DNA of 64,000 nt from Effusibacillus consociatus (GTDB lineage: Bacteria; Bacillota; Bacilli; Tumebacillales; Effusibacillaceae), in the NCBI RefSeq assembly GCF_042652925.1, contig NZ_JBHSHC010000142.1:1-64000 (forward strand), given 5' to 3'. The number at the start of each line of letters is the position of its first letter. The stretch's first letter is position 1. The translations under genes were made by a program, and so were the position numbers. Shown here one piece after another: positions 7,706-16,611 of the stretch. The notes under the pieces are model-generated. The model saw only the letters and a list, made by a program, of their open reading frames with translations, did no database searches and had not been told where the DNA came from.

Positions 7706-8995
7706 ATGAAGCAACAGGTTAAAATTGGGATGCTTGGCTTAGGTACGGTGGGTTCCGGTGTAGTCCAGGTGTTTCGGGAAAATGGAGAAGAATTGGAGAA
7801 ACGGACAGGGCTCCCGATCCATATCAAGTCGATCGTGGTGCGGGACCTTGAAAAGGAACGACTGGTGGACGTTCCCACTGAACTGTTAACGACCGATGCT
7901 CAGGCAGTGGTGAACGATCCTGACATTGATATTATCGTAGAAGTAATGGGTGGAATCGAAGGAACAAAGGATCTTTTGCTGACTGCGTTCCGAAACCGAA
8001 AGAGTGTAGTAACCGCAAACAAAGATTTGATAGCGGAACACGGCGATGAGTTAACGTTTGCCGCAACTGAAAACGGATGTGATTTCCTGTATGAGGCAAG
8101 CGTAGGCGGCGGGATTCCGATTATTCGTCCTCTTCGCAAGGATTTGGCAGGGAACAGGATCAATGAAGTGATGGGAATTGTAAATGGTACGACCAATTTT
8201 ATTCTTACCCGGATGAGCCAACTGGGAGTTTCATTCGAAGATGCGTTGAAAGAAGCCCAGGAGCTTGGATATGCGGAAGCGAATCCGGCCTCCGATGTGG
8301 AGGGGTGGGACGCAGGACGAAAGATTGCGATTGTCGCCTCACTGGCTTTTAACTCAAGGGTGAATTTTCCGGATGTCGATGTGGAAGGCATCACTTCCAT
8401 TACCTCGACAGATATTGAACACGCAAAGCAATTGGGGTACGCAATCAAATTAATTGGTTCTGCCCAAGAAAAAGACACGGGTAAAATTTCCGCACAGGTT
8501 TTTCCGGCACTTGTTCCTCTGGCGCACCCTCTTGCTTCTGTGAACGGTGCGTATAATGCGATTTTTGTTCGCGGAAATGCGATTGGAGAGGCCATGTTCC
8601 TTGGACTTGGAGCGGGACAGCTGCCGACCGCCAGCGCCGTAGTTGGTGACATTGTGGAAGCAGTGCGGAATTTCCATGCAGGCACACGCGGCAAATTTCT
8701 GGTAGACTGTTATGCTAAAAAAGAGGTACAGTCTGCATTAGAGAATCATCATCAGTTTTACCTGCGTTTAGAGGTCGCCGACAAAGCGGGTGTTCTAGCC
8801 GCAATTGCCGGAACCATGGGCGAACACGGAGTAAGCATTGAAACCATGTTCCAAAAATGGGCTTACAATCAAACGGCAGAAATTGTCGTAATTACCCACA
8901 AAGTAAGGGAGGGCGACATGCGGGATGCCTTGAATGAGTTGGGCGACATGGAACAGGTGAAAGCAATTCGACAAACGCTTCGTGTCGTGAACTGA
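7706..8995 (+). CDS. hom: Homoserine dehydrogenase
   Basis: Hom (429 aa) reduces aspartate semialdehyde to homoserine, the branch point to threonine and methionine. NAD(P) motif GLGTVGSGV at about 9-17; the substrate-domain signature region VGGGIPIIRPLRKDLAGNRI follows at about 133-150; and a C-terminal ACT domain (about 350-425, starting YLRLEVADKAGVLAAIAGTM) typical of Bacillus Hom for feedback control. The length is normal for the family. The start is supported by GGGGAGTTGGAG. pheA follows 40-50 nt later, as a likely two-gene operon; thrC and thrB, often next in Bacilli, are absent. Confidence 0.96.
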   Translation: MKQQVKIGMLGLGTVGSGVVQVFRENGEELEKRTGLPIHIKSIVVRDLEKERLVDVPTELLTTDAQAVVNDPDIDIIVEVMGGIEGTKDLLLTAFRNRKSVVTANKDLIAEHGDELTFAATENGCDFLYEASVGGGIPIIRPLRKDLAGNRINEVMGIVNGTTNFILTRMSQLGVSFEDALKEAQELGYAEANPASDVEGWDAGRKIAIVASLAFNSRVNFPDVDVEGITSITSTDIEHAKQLGYAIKLIGSAQEKDTGKISAQVFPALVPLAHPLASVNGAYNAIFVRGNAIGEAMFLGLGAGQLPTASAVVGDIVEAVRNFHAGTRGKFLVDCYAKKEVQSALENHHQFYLRLEVADKAGVLAAIAGTMGEHGVSIETMFQKWAYNQTAEIVVITHKVREGDMRDALNELGDMEQVKAIRQTLRVVN

Positions 8996-9044
8996 CGCGG
9001 AAAATAAAGCAATTGAAAAAATTAGCAGACAGGGAATGATCTGG

Positions 9045-9872
9045 GTGAAAGTCGGTTATTTAGGACCGCGGGGGACCTTCTCGGAGGAAGCGTCCCTCCG
9101 GTATTTTGCGGGCAAAGATGTGGAGTGGAAAATGTATCCTTCCATTGTGGATGTATTGGATGCGGTACAGGAACAAGAAATTGACTGCGGAGTTGTGCCG
9201 ATCGAAAATTCGATCGAGGGATCTGTCAACACGACTATGGATGGACTCGCACAAGATCCTGATCTGTTTATCGAAGCCGAATTGGTCCTTCCGATTGAAC
9301 AGAATCTGTTGGTGAATGAGGGAACGGTACTGTCCGATATCAAAGAAATCTGGTCTCATCCCCAGGCGCTGGCACAATGCCGGAATTTCATCCGCAGCCT
9401 CGGGGTAAGAGTCAAAACTTGGGACAGCACAGCCACTGCGGCACTCGAATTGGCCGAATGCAAAAGACAGGATATTGGAGCGATCGGGAACGCTTGGGCG
9501 GCAAAAAATTTTGGACTTCATATTTTACAATCCAATCTCCAGGATATGTCCGAAAACCATACCAGGTTCGTTGTGGTGCGAAGAGGAGAGACAGCGCTTT
9601 CACGAGCGGATAAATCGATGCTGCTGATCACGTTAAACGAAGAGCGGGCGGGGGCTCTCGTTCATGTGTTAAATATTTTTGCGGCATTGGAACTTAATTT
9701 GACAAGGATTGAGTCGCGACCCACCCGTAAAAAACTCGGAACCTATCAATTTTTTATTGATGTGGAGGCTGGGGTGCAGGAGGAAGACTTGCAAAAAGCG
9801 GTTTCCATAATTGGCACCTTTGGACATCAGGTCCGCGTTCTCGGAAGTTACATGAAAGATAAAAAAATTTAA
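9045..9872 (+). CDS. pheA: Prephenate dehydratase
   Basis: PheA (275 aa) converts prephenate to phenylpyruvate for phenylalanine synthesis. The dehydratase domain runs from KVGYLGPRGTFSEEAS to the catalytic TRF motif (NHTRFVVV, about 173-180). The ACT regulatory domain follows with its Phe-binding ESRPTRK motif (about 226-232). The GTG at 9045 gives the usual family N-terminus and has AGGGA (9031-9035) 9 nt upstream; an ATG at 9036 (three residues more) is the alternative. It is monofunctional, with no chorismate mutase domain. It probably shares the hom transcript. Confidence 0.95.
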   Translation: MKVGYLGPRGTFSEEASLRYFAGKDVEWKMYPSIVDVLDAVQEQEIDCGVVPIENSIEGSVNTTMDGLAQDPDLFIEAELVLPIEQNLLVNEGTVLSDIKEIWSHPQALAQCRNFIRSLGVRVKTWDSTATAALELAECKRQDIGAIGNAWAAKNFGLHILQSNLQDMSENHTRFVVVRRGETALSRADKSMLLITLNEERAGALVHVLNIFAALELNLTRIESRPTRKKLGTYQFFIDVEAGVQEEDLQKAVSIIGTFGHQVRVLGSYMKDKKI

Positions 9873-9881
9873 AAATCGGCA

Positions 9882-9911
9882 TTGACAGATAATCGACTAC
9901 CTCACTATAAT
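9882..9911 (+). promoter_or_regulatory. Sigma-A promoter of the ilvE-ilvB-ilvN-ilvC-leuA operon
   Basis: Perfect TTGACA (9882-9887) and perfect TATAAT (9906-9911), separated by 18 bases, begin 10 nt after the pheA stop. Such a strong promoter fits an operon held down by attenuation. Predicted start is near 9918, giving a leader of about 610 nt before ilvE. Confidence 0.85.
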
Positions 9912-9950
9912 CAGTTTAACGATTTAATAAAGTTTTCTGACATGATTCGT

Positions 9951-10065
9951 CCAAGAGGGCGTCTAGGGTTCCGCTGGAATTTCCGGGCCTGGACCGAGCG
10001 ATGCCGGCATCAAGCGGGATGTTTGATGTACACCGTAGGGATAAAAGCCCTCCGGCAGGTCTTGG
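9951..10065 (+). promoter_or_regulatory. ykkC-family riboswitch aptamer (probably ppGpp type)
   Basis: The conserved ykkC core is present in order: CTAGGGTTCCG (9963-9973), CTGGACCGAG (9989-9998), then ACACCGTAGGGATAAAAGCCC split across 10030-10050. P1 is closed by CCAAGA (9951-9956) pairing with TCTTGG (10060-10065). Known subtypes of this fold sense guanidine (1), ppGpp (2a), PRPP (2b) or nucleoside diphosphates (2c). Placement directly ahead of a branched-chain amino acid operon is the typical setting of 2a, so ppGpp is my preferred ligand; this rests on context, not on subtype-specific bases. A T-box follows in the same leader. Confidence 0.85.
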
Positions 10066-10090
10066 CAGTGATCGGAAGGGATACTTCATA

Positions 10091-10162
10091 CCAATTCGAT
10101 GAGTCGACGAATTGGACGGGGGTGCTCTTTGCTGCCGGAATCTGCTCCGGGGCTTCTGTTTT
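10091..10162 (+). terminator. Likely expression platform/terminator of the ykkC-type riboswitch
   Basis: Two hairpins follow the aptamer: CCAATTCG/CGAATTGG (10091-10098, 10108-10115) and CCGGA/TCCGG (10135-10139, 10146-10150). The second is followed by GGGGCTTCTGTTTTT, a T-rich tract at 10154-10162. The second hairpin is the plausible intrinsic terminator and the first a competitor or spacer; which base pairing switches is not resolved. Confidence 0.45.
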
Positions 10163-10171
10163 TCACCATAA

Positions 10172-10486
10172 TGCAATACAGCGATGACAAGGACAAGTAA
10201 AATCAGAGCTCTGATGCCAGAGATCCGTCCATATGGTGCGAGGACGGTCGTCATCTTTGATTTGAAGCTCACCTTCGAGCTTTGTTTCTGAAACGAATGG
10301 GTTCGGATTAGGAAACAGCGGTTTGTCTCCGTTACAGGACAAAAGTCAGATGCGACTTACAGAGTCTGTAGTTCGTGAGAATTACAGAGAAACTGGGTGG
10401 TACCGCGATATCTCTCGCCCCAGCAGTCGAACGGGTTCCGATTTATTCAACCAATCGTTCGAATGTAGAGGCGAGTGATTTTTTTA
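10172..10486 (+). promoter_or_regulatory. T-box leader, leucine (CUC) specifier
   Basis: The tRNA-sensing leader is recognised by the T-box sequence AACTGGGTGGTACCGCG (10391-10407). Stem I shows the AGTA motif (10197-10200 region), CAGAGA and an apical loop with GGTG between CCGTCC and GGACGG; AATCAGAG pairs with CTTTGATT. In the specifier loop, GAAG-CTC-ACC places CTC (10268-10270) as the codon, so uncharged tRNA-Leu should permit read-through. Terminator: CTCGCC (10414-10419) with GGCGAG (10470-10475) and seven T, enclosing a TCGAACG/CGTTCGA helix. It controls ilvE to leuA. Confidence 0.93.
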
Positions 10487-10531
10487 TTAATCGATTTAGA
10501 CAGACAATTCTGAAAAAAGGAGAGGGTTATC

Positions 10532-11431
10532 ATGAATGAGCCATTCATTTACCTTGATGGAGAATATGTACCCAAAAGCAAAGCAGTTGTATCGGTCTTC
10601 GATCATGGGTTTCTTTACGGAGATGGAATTTTTGAAGGTATTCGCTGCTACTCTGGCAACGTGTTCCGGCTAAAAGAACACATCAAGCGGTTGTATGAAT
10701 CAGCCAAGTCGATTCTGCTCGACATTCCGATGACGCAGGAAGAAATGTCGGATGCGGTGGTTGAAACTTTACGAAGAAATGGGTATGCGGATGCATATAT
10801 TCGTCTTGTAGTGTCAAGGGGCGTCGGCGACCTGGGGCTTGACCCGCGTAACTGCGTGAAACCAAGCATTATCATCATTGCCGAACAGTTAAAGCTGTTC
10901 CCGCAGGAATTCTACGAACAAGGGCTGAAGATTGTAACAGTCCCAACCCGCCGAAATGTACCGGATGCGCTGAATCCGAAAATCAAATCTCTCAACTATC
11001 TCAACAACGTGTTAGTAAAAATTGAAGCGGCAAGAGCAGGCGTGTTGGAAGCGTTAATGCTGAACCATGAAGGATATGTCTGTGAAGGATCAGGTGACAA
11101 TGTATTTATCATCAAAGACGGAAAAGTGACCACACCGCCCACATACCTGGGTGCTTTAGAGGGAATCACGCGGAATGCGATTATAGAGATCTGTGAGAAC
11201 CTTGGAATTCCCTGCGAGGAGAAACCATTTACCCGTCACGATGTATATGTCGCGGATGAAGTCTTTCTGACCGGCACCGCTGCGGAAGTGATTCCGGTAG
11301 TTGACGTTGACGGTCGTGTGATTGGGGACGGGACGCCGGGTTCGATGACCGAAATGCTGATTCGGGAGTTCCGCAAAACTACAACCGTAGACGGAATTAA
11401 AATTCCGGAATTGGTTTCAAAAGCCGTTTAA
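10532..11431 (+). CDS. ilvE: Branched-chain amino acid aminotransferase
   Basis: IlvE (299 aa) is a PLP-dependent fold-type IV aminotransferase that makes the last step to Leu, Ile and Val. It shows the class-IV start YLDGEYVPKSKA, DHGFLYGDGIFEGIR (about 24-38), the catalytic-lysine segment NPKIKSLNYLNN (about 149-160) and the PLP-phosphate region EGSGDNVF; FLTGTAAEVIPV lies near the C-terminus. It is the first structural gene after the tandem riboswitch/T-box leader. AAAGGAGAGGG precedes the ATG. Confidence 0.96.
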   Translation: MNEPFIYLDGEYVPKSKAVVSVFDHGFLYGDGIFEGIRCYSGNVFRLKEHIKRLYESAKSILLDIPMTQEEMSDAVVETLRRNGYADAYIRLVVSRGVGDLGLDPRNCVKPSIIIIAEQLKLFPQEFYEQGLKIVTVPTRRNVPDALNPKIKSLNYLNNVLVKIEAARAGVLEALMLNHEGYVCEGSGDNVFIIKDGKVTTPPTYLGALEGITRNAIIEICENLGIPCEEKPFTRHDVYVADEVFLTGTAAEVIPVVDVDGRVIGDGTPGSMTEMLIREFRKTTTVDGIKIPELVSKAV

Positions 11432-11467
11432 GCACGAGTTAAACATTCGAGAAAGAGGTGGGGAGAA

Positions 11468-13192
11468 ATGACGGTTCAAGCGATGGGTACAGCTCCGGCC
11501 CAACAAGCGGAGCCGGTCGAAATGACAGGTGCCCAAATGGTTGTCGAAAGTCTGAAAAGATTGGGAGTCTATACGATATTCGGGTATCCGGGTGGTGCAA
11601 TTCTTCCCATTTACGATGCGCTCTATGAATCCGGTATCGATCATGTGCTCGTTCGGCATGAGCAGGCAGCCATCCATGCGGCAGAAGGATATGCAAGAGC
11701 TACAGGTAAAGTCGGAACGGTTATGGCAACCTCCGGGCCGGGAGCTACGAATTTGATTACCGGAATTACAGATGCGTATATGGACTCTACTCCTGTGGTA
11801 ATTATCACCGGTCAGGTTCCGACCTATGCGATCGGGGGGGACGCGTTCCAAGAAGCGGATATAATTGGGATTACAATGCCGATCACCAAGCATAACTACC
11901 AAGTTCGGAACGCAGCGGAATTACCAAGAGTACTTGTGGAAGCGTATCATATTGCCGGAACGGGACGTCCTGGACCTGTCCTGGTTGATATTCCAAAGGA
12001 TGTGTCCAATCAGGTTGCACCGTTTGTCTTTCCGGAAGCGGTCCATATTCGGGGGTACAATCCAACTGTGGAGCCTAGCCCCGTACAGATCGAAAAAGTG
12101 TGCGACGCGATTTCGAAAGCAAAGCGTCCTGTGCTTTACATTGGGGGCGGCATCATCAGCGCAAATGCTTCCGAGGAAATTCGGACATTCGCCAGACAGG
12201 CCGGGATTCCGGTGGTTTCCACATTGATGGGGCTGGGTGCGTTTCCGCCTGATGACCCGCTTTTCATAGGAATGCTTGGAATGCACGGAACCTATGCAGC
12301 CAATATGGCAGTTTATCACTGCGACTTGCTCATCGCATGTGGTGTTCGCTTTGACGACCGGGTAACCGGAAAACTTGAAAGATTCTCTCCAAATTCGAAG
12401 AAGGTTCACATTGATATCGATCCGGCTGAGATCGGAAAGAATGTGAAGGTGGAGTATCCGATCGTAGCGGATGTAAAGAATGCATTAAAAGCGCTTTTGG
12501 AAAAATCGCCTCATGCAAATTGCGATGATTGGATTTATGATGTGCAGGCTTGGAGCCGCGAATATCCTTTGTCGTACAAAGACGATTCAAATGTTTTGAA
12601 GCCGCAGTATGTCATTGATCTCACGGATCGAATGACGAACAGCGAGGCGATTGTCACAACAGAAGTTGGACAGCACCAAATGTGGGCGGCTCATTTTTAC
12701 CGGGCGAAGGAGCCCAGAACATTCATTACGTCGGGTGGACTGGGCACAATGGGATACGGGTTCCCGGCTGCCATGGGGGCTCAGCTTGCGAAGCCTGATT
12801 CGACCGTTATCTGTATTGCCGGTGACGCTTCGTTCCAGATGAATATTCAAGAACTGCAAACGATCTCGGAACGCAATATTCCGGTAAAAGTATTTGTTAT
12901 CAACAATCGATTCTTAGGCATGGTTCGTCAGTGGCAGGAGATGTTCTATGAGAACCGTCTGTCCGAATCGAAAATTGGAGCACCTGATTTTGTTCGGGTG
13001 GCCGAGGCGTATAATGTCAAGGGAATTCGCGCTCAGACCCCGGAAGAAGCTGAAAAGGCGATAGCAGAAGCATTGGCTCATCCCGGACCTGTCGTGGTGG
13101 ATTTCATTGTAGAAGAGGGAGAAAACGTGTTTCCGATGGTGCCGGCAGGCAAAGGAAACGATGAAATGATTGTCAAGGGGTGGGATGAATGA
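11468..13192 (+). CDS. ilvB: Acetolactate synthase, large catalytic subunit
   Basis: IlvB (574 aa) condenses pyruvate with pyruvate or 2-oxobutyrate using ThDP, the first committed step to branched-chain amino acids. The catalytic Glu is in RHEQAAIHAAEGYARATG (about 60-77). The FAD/central domain follows, and the ThDP/Mg motif GDASFQMN...NN is at about 455-480. The N-terminal 20 residues before MTGAQMVVESL are an Ala/Pro-rich extension of ordinary length. The gene overlaps ilvN by 4 nt (ATGA), so the two subunits are translationally coupled. GAGGTGGGGAG precedes the ATG. Confidence 0.97.
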   Translation: MTVQAMGTAPAQQAEPVEMTGAQMVVESLKRLGVYTIFGYPGGAILPIYDALYESGIDHVLVRHEQAAIHAAEGYARATGKVGTVMATSGPGATNLITGITDAYMDSTPVVIITGQVPTYAIGGDAFQEADIIGITMPITKHNYQVRNAAELPRVLVEAYHIAGTGRPGPVLVDIPKDVSNQVAPFVFPEAVHIRGYNPTVEPSPVQIEKVCDAISKAKRPVLYIGGGIISANASEEIRTFARQAGIPVVSTLMGLGAFPPDDPLFIGMLGMHGTYAANMAVYHCDLLIACGVRFDDRVTGKLERFSPNSKKVHIDIDPAEIGKNVKVEYPIVADVKNALKALLEKSPHANCDDWIYDVQAWSREYPLSYKDDSNVLKPQYVIDLTDRMTNSEAIVTTEVGQHQMWAAHFYRAKEPRTFITSGGLGTMGYGFPAAMGAQLAKPDSTVICIAGDASFQMNIQELQTISERNIPVKVFVINNRFLGMVRQWQEMFYENRLSESKIGAPDFVRVAEAYNVKGIRAQTPEEAEKAIAEALAHPGPVVVDFIVEEGENVFPMVPAGKGNDEMIVKGWDE

Positions 13193-13683
13193 GGCACACC
13201 TTGTCGGTTCTTGTGAATGACCAGCCGGGGGTTCTTGCCCGGATTGCAGGATTGTTTTCCCGCCGTGGCTTTAACATTGACAGTCTGACGGTAGGTCCGG
13301 CTGAAGAAGCCGGATTGTCCCGAATGACGATCACAACGATCGGCGACGAAGATACAATCGAGCAGGTCATGAAACAATTGCACAAGCTGATTGATGTGAT
13401 CAAAGTCCAAAATATTACCAATGATCCGATGGTGGAGCGGGAGCTTCTGTTAATTAAAATCGCTGCGAATCCCGCTGCCCGTACCGAAATTACCGGCATT
13501 GTCGAGCCGTTCCGTGCATCTGTTGTGGATGTGGGGCGGAACTCGATGATTATTCAAGCAACCGGGAATCGGGAGAAGAACGATGCTTTGATTGAACTCC
13601 TCCGTCCGTATGGAGTCAAAGAAATTGCCAGAACCGGTGCGACTGCGCTTGTTCGCTCGCAAGTCGTCCGGGTGAAACAATAA
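13189..13683 (+). CDS. ilvN: Acetolactate synthase, small regulatory subunit
   Basis: IlvN (164 aa) binds valine through its N-terminal ACT domain (about 3-75, starting HTLSVLVNDQPGVLARIAGL) and controls IlvB; the C-terminal domain (about 85-160) also belongs to the family. Length and order match Bacillus IlvH/IlvN. It overlaps the end of ilvB. Confidence 0.96.
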   Translation: MRHTLSVLVNDQPGVLARIAGLFSRRGFNIDSLTVGPAEEAGLSRMTITTIGDEDTIEQVMKQLHKLIDVIKVQNITNDPMVERELLLIKIAANPAARTEITGIVEPFRASVVDVGRNSMIIQATGNREKNDALIELLRPYGVKEIARTGATALVRSQVVRVKQ

Positions 13684-13721
13684 ATCCACTAAATCTACTA
13701 GTTTGGGAGAGGGATCAGATT

Positions 13722-14717
13722 ATGAAAATGTACTATGAAAATGATGCCGATTTAAAATTCCTTGAAGGGAAAACAGTTGCGATCGTAGGATACGGTTCAC
13801 AGGGCCATGCACAGGCTCAGAACCTTCGCGATTCAGGTGTTAAAGTGATTGTAGCCGGTCGTCCCGGGAAATCATGGACACAAGCGCAACAAGATGGATT
13901 CGAAGTCATGTCGGTTGCTGATGCAACAAAGGTGGCCGATGTGATCCAAATTCTTATGCCGGATGAGCGTCAAGCGCAAGTGTACCGTGATGAAGTTGCA
14001 CCGAACCTGCGCGCAGGACAAATGCTTCTTTTCTCACATGGTTTTAACATTCATTTTGGTCAAATCACTCCTCCGGCAGATGTCGATGTTGCCATGGTTG
14101 CTCCAAAGAGCCCTGGACATCTGGTACGCCGGGTATACACACAAGGCGGCGGCGTTCCGGGATTAATCGCGATCCATCAGGATGCAACCGGAAAAGCAAA
14201 GGATATTGCGCTTGCTTATGCAAAGGGTGTTGGCTGTACACGTGCAGGTGTGTTTGAAACAACCTTCCGTGAGGAAACCGAAACAGACCTGTTCGGTGAA
14301 CAGGCTGTACTCTGCGGGGGCGCTACTGCACTGGTGAAAGCCGGTTTTGAAACCCTGGTGGAAGCGGGATATCGTCCGGAAATTGCATACTTTGAGTGTT
14401 TGCACGAACTGAAACTGATTGTAGATCTTATGTATGAGGGCGGCATGGCAAGAATGCGCTACTCGATTTCCGATACGGCGGAGTTTGGTGATTATGTCAC
14501 TGGTCCCCGGATCGTAACCGAAGAAACAAAGAAAGAGATGCGTAAAGTCCTGGAAGAAATCCAACGCGGTGAATTTGCAAAGAAATGGATTCTTGAAAAT
14601 CAGGCAGGTCGTCCTTTCTACACCGCCGTTAAGAACAAGGAAGCTGAGCACCCGATTGAACAAGTGGGCAAACAGCTCCGTGAAATGATGAGTTGGATCA
14701 ACAAGCCATCTAACTAA
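13722..14717 (+). CDS. ilvC: Ketol-acid reductoisomerase, class I
   Basis: IlvC (331 aa) converts acetohydroxy acids to dihydroxy acids with NADPH and Mg2+. The nucleotide motif GYGSQGHAQAQN is at about 21-32; the catalytic histidine lies in SHGFNIHFG; Mg-binding acidic residues are in ETDLFGEQAVLCGG (about 187-200). The short, single-knot form is the usual Firmicute type. A second in-frame ATG two codons in is possible; GGGAGAGGG favours the first. The next step is IlvD, whose gene is separate. Confidence 0.97.
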   Translation: MKMYYENDADLKFLEGKTVAIVGYGSQGHAQAQNLRDSGVKVIVAGRPGKSWTQAQQDGFEVMSVADATKVADVIQILMPDERQAQVYRDEVAPNLRAGQMLLFSHGFNIHFGQITPPADVDVAMVAPKSPGHLVRRVYTQGGGVPGLIAIHQDATGKAKDIALAYAKGVGCTRAGVFETTFREETETDLFGEQAVLCGGATALVKAGFETLVEAGYRPEIAYFECLHELKLIVDLMYEGGMARMRYSISDTAEFGDYVTGPRIVTEETKKEMRKVLEEIQRGEFAKKWILENQAGRPFYTAVKNKEAEHPIEQVGKQLREMMSWINKPSN

Positions 14718-14724
14718 AAGGAAC

Positions 14725-14764
14725 CCCCATCAAAAGTGGTGCCAAGTGCAGCGCTTTGATGGGG
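14725..14764 (+). repeat. Dispersed stem-loop element, copy B (ilvC-leuA spacer)
   Basis: A perfect 10-bp stem CCCCATCAAA (14725-14734) / TTTGATGGGG (14755-14764) encloses a 20-nt loop containing GCCAAGTG. The stem sequence is the one seen before dtd (51652-51702) and, as the outer arm, before ruvB. No T-run follows, so it may be an RNA-stabilising or processing hairpin between ilvC and leuA, or a partial attenuator. Confidence 0.65.
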
Positions 14765-14813
14765 ACTTATAAAAAATGGGAATCGAAAGACAAAAAATTA
14801 AGGAGGGAGATTT

Positions 14814-16382
14814 ATGCGCAAGATTGAGATATTTGACACCACTCTTCGCGATGGGGAACAATCCCCTGGTGTGAGTCTGACACAAGAAGAAAAACTGGAG
14901 ATTGCCCGTCAGCTGGCTCGACTTGGTGTCAATATCATTGAGGCTGGTTTCGCGGCTTCCTCCAAAGGAGATTTTGAATCGGTACAACGAATTGCAAATG
15001 AAGTTCGAGGGGTCAGCATCTGCTCCTTGGCACGTTCCACAGAGAAGGATATCGATCAGGCGTATCAAGCGCTAAAAGGAGCGGAGCATCCACGAATTCA
15101 TGTGTTTCTGGCAACTTCTCCGATTCATATGCAGCACAAATTGCGGATGACACCGGAGCAAGTGTTGGAGCAAGCGGAATTCGCTGTTAAGTTGGCACGC
15201 AAATATGTACCCGATGTTGAGTTTTCTGCTGAAGATGCGGGACGTTCCGATCTCGATTTTCTTGTAAAAGTGGCTGAAGTTGCTGCGAAATGGGGAGCAT
15301 CGGTGTTCAACATTCCGGATACGGTCGGGTATTTGACACCGGATGAATATGGACAGATATTCAAGTACATCCGTGACCACGCATCAGGTGCGGATAAATT
15401 GAAATTGTCGGCTCATTGTCATGATGATCTTGGAATGGCGGTTGCCAATTCGTTGGCTGCCATTTTGGCAGGGGCTGATCAGATCGAAGGCGCGATTAAC
15501 GGAATCGGTGAACGGGCGGGTAATGCGGCGATCGAGGAAGTAGTGTTGGCTCTTGCTACTCGACCAACTATTTACCAGGCCACAACCAGCCTGGATCTTT
15601 CCCAGATTGCCCGTACCAGCCGATTGGTATCGAAACTGACCGGTATGGTCGTGCAGCCAAATAAAGCGATTGTCGGTGCCAATGCGTTTGCTCATGAGTC
15701 CGGTATTCACCAGGACGGAATGTTGAAAGAGAAATCCACTTATGAAATCATTCGTCCGGAAACCGTGGGAATGGCAGATACGAAGCTTGTTCTGGGTAAG
15801 CATTCGGGCCGCCATGCATTCAAAGACCATATCGCGTCCCTCGGGTACGATCTTGATGGTGAGGCTTTGAACACAGTATTCCGCAAGTTTAAAGATCTTT
15901 GTGACAAGAAGAAGTATGTAACGGACGAGGACATTCTGTCCCTGCTCCTGGAATACGAAGTTGATACTTCCAAGCTTTCGTATCGTTTAGAATTCATGCA
16001 GGTATCCTGCGGTACACACGGCGTTCCGACAGCAACCGTTGGGTTAATCGATGACGAACAAGGTCTGCTGCAGGAAGCGGCTGTTGGAAACGGGGCGTTC
16101 GATGCGATCTCCCGTGCAATTGATCGGATTACCGGGGAACAGGTGGAACTGCTCCATTACCAGATCGACTCGGTAACTGGGGGACAGGACGCTCTCGCGG
16201 AAGTGAGAATTCAAATTCGGCAAGGTGAGATTGTCAGCAATGGGCGAGCCACTTCTACGGACACGCTGGAAGCGGGTGCCCGGGCCTATCTGGATGCTGT
16301 TAACCGATTAATTATGAAACGCATGGATACTTTCGGCAAAGATTATCGACGGATGAAAGAGAAGGCTGATCTCCACGCCTAA
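14814..16382 (+). CDS. leuA: 2-isopropylmalate synthase
   Basis: LeuA (522 aa) condenses 2-oxoisovalerate with acetyl-CoA, the first leucine-specific step. The catalytic TIM barrel has DTTLRDGEQSPG (about 6-17) and the metal-binding HCHDDLGMA (about 201-209); GERAGNAAIEEV follows. The C-terminal allosteric LeuA dimer domain spans about 390-510. AAGGAGGGAG precedes the ATG. It is the last gene of the ilvE-leuA operon; leuB, leuC and leuD do not follow, because a strong terminator lies 35 nt downstream, so they must be elsewhere. Confidence 0.96.
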   Translation: MRKIEIFDTTLRDGEQSPGVSLTQEEKLEIARQLARLGVNIIEAGFAASSKGDFESVQRIANEVRGVSICSLARSTEKDIDQAYQALKGAEHPRIHVFLATSPIHMQHKLRMTPEQVLEQAEFAVKLARKYVPDVEFSAEDAGRSDLDFLVKVAEVAAKWGASVFNIPDTVGYLTPDEYGQIFKYIRDHASGADKLKLSAHCHDDLGMAVANSLAAILAGADQIEGAINGIGERAGNAAIEEVVLALATRPTIYQATTSLDLSQIARTSRLVSKLTGMVVQPNKAIVGANAFAHESGIHQDGMLKEKSTYEIIRPETVGMADTKLVLGKHSGRHAFKDHIASLGYDLDGEALNTVFRKFKDLCDKKKYVTDEDILSLLLEYEVDTSKLSYRLEFMQVSCGTHGVPTATVGLIDDEQGLLQEAAVGNGAFDAISRAIDRITGEQVELLHYQIDSVTGGQDALAEVRIQIRQGEIVSNGRATSTDTLEAGARAYLDAVNRLIMKRMDTFGKDYRRMKEKADLHA

Positions 16383-16417
16383 GAAGATTTTTGCTACCAA
16401 AGTCCTATCTGCATCCC

Positions 16418-16458
16418 AAGCGCTTTCCCCTTCTGCGGAAAGTGCTTGTTTGTTTTTT
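16418..16458 (+). terminator. Terminator of the ilvE-leuA operon
   Basis: An 11-bp stem, AAGCGCTTTCC (16418-16428) with GGAAAGTGCTT (16437-16447) including one G-U pair, is followed by GTTTGTTTTTT. It closes the operon cleanly. Confidence 0.9.
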
Positions 16459-16611
16459 AAAGGGACCCCTTGTCCAATCAAAGAAATTAAAAATAGGACT
16501 GAAGTACCTAGAGTCGTCGAACCTCTCTGTTATAAATTATTAACACCATTTACAGGTGCAATTGAAGAATTTGGTATTGGGGTTTCGGGGGAATACGGGG
16601 AGGACACGAGT

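Noticed and set aside
10486..10531. CodY box before ilvE
   Set aside because: The nearest match to AATTTTCNGAAAATT, around CAATTCTGAAAAAA, has about five mismatches.
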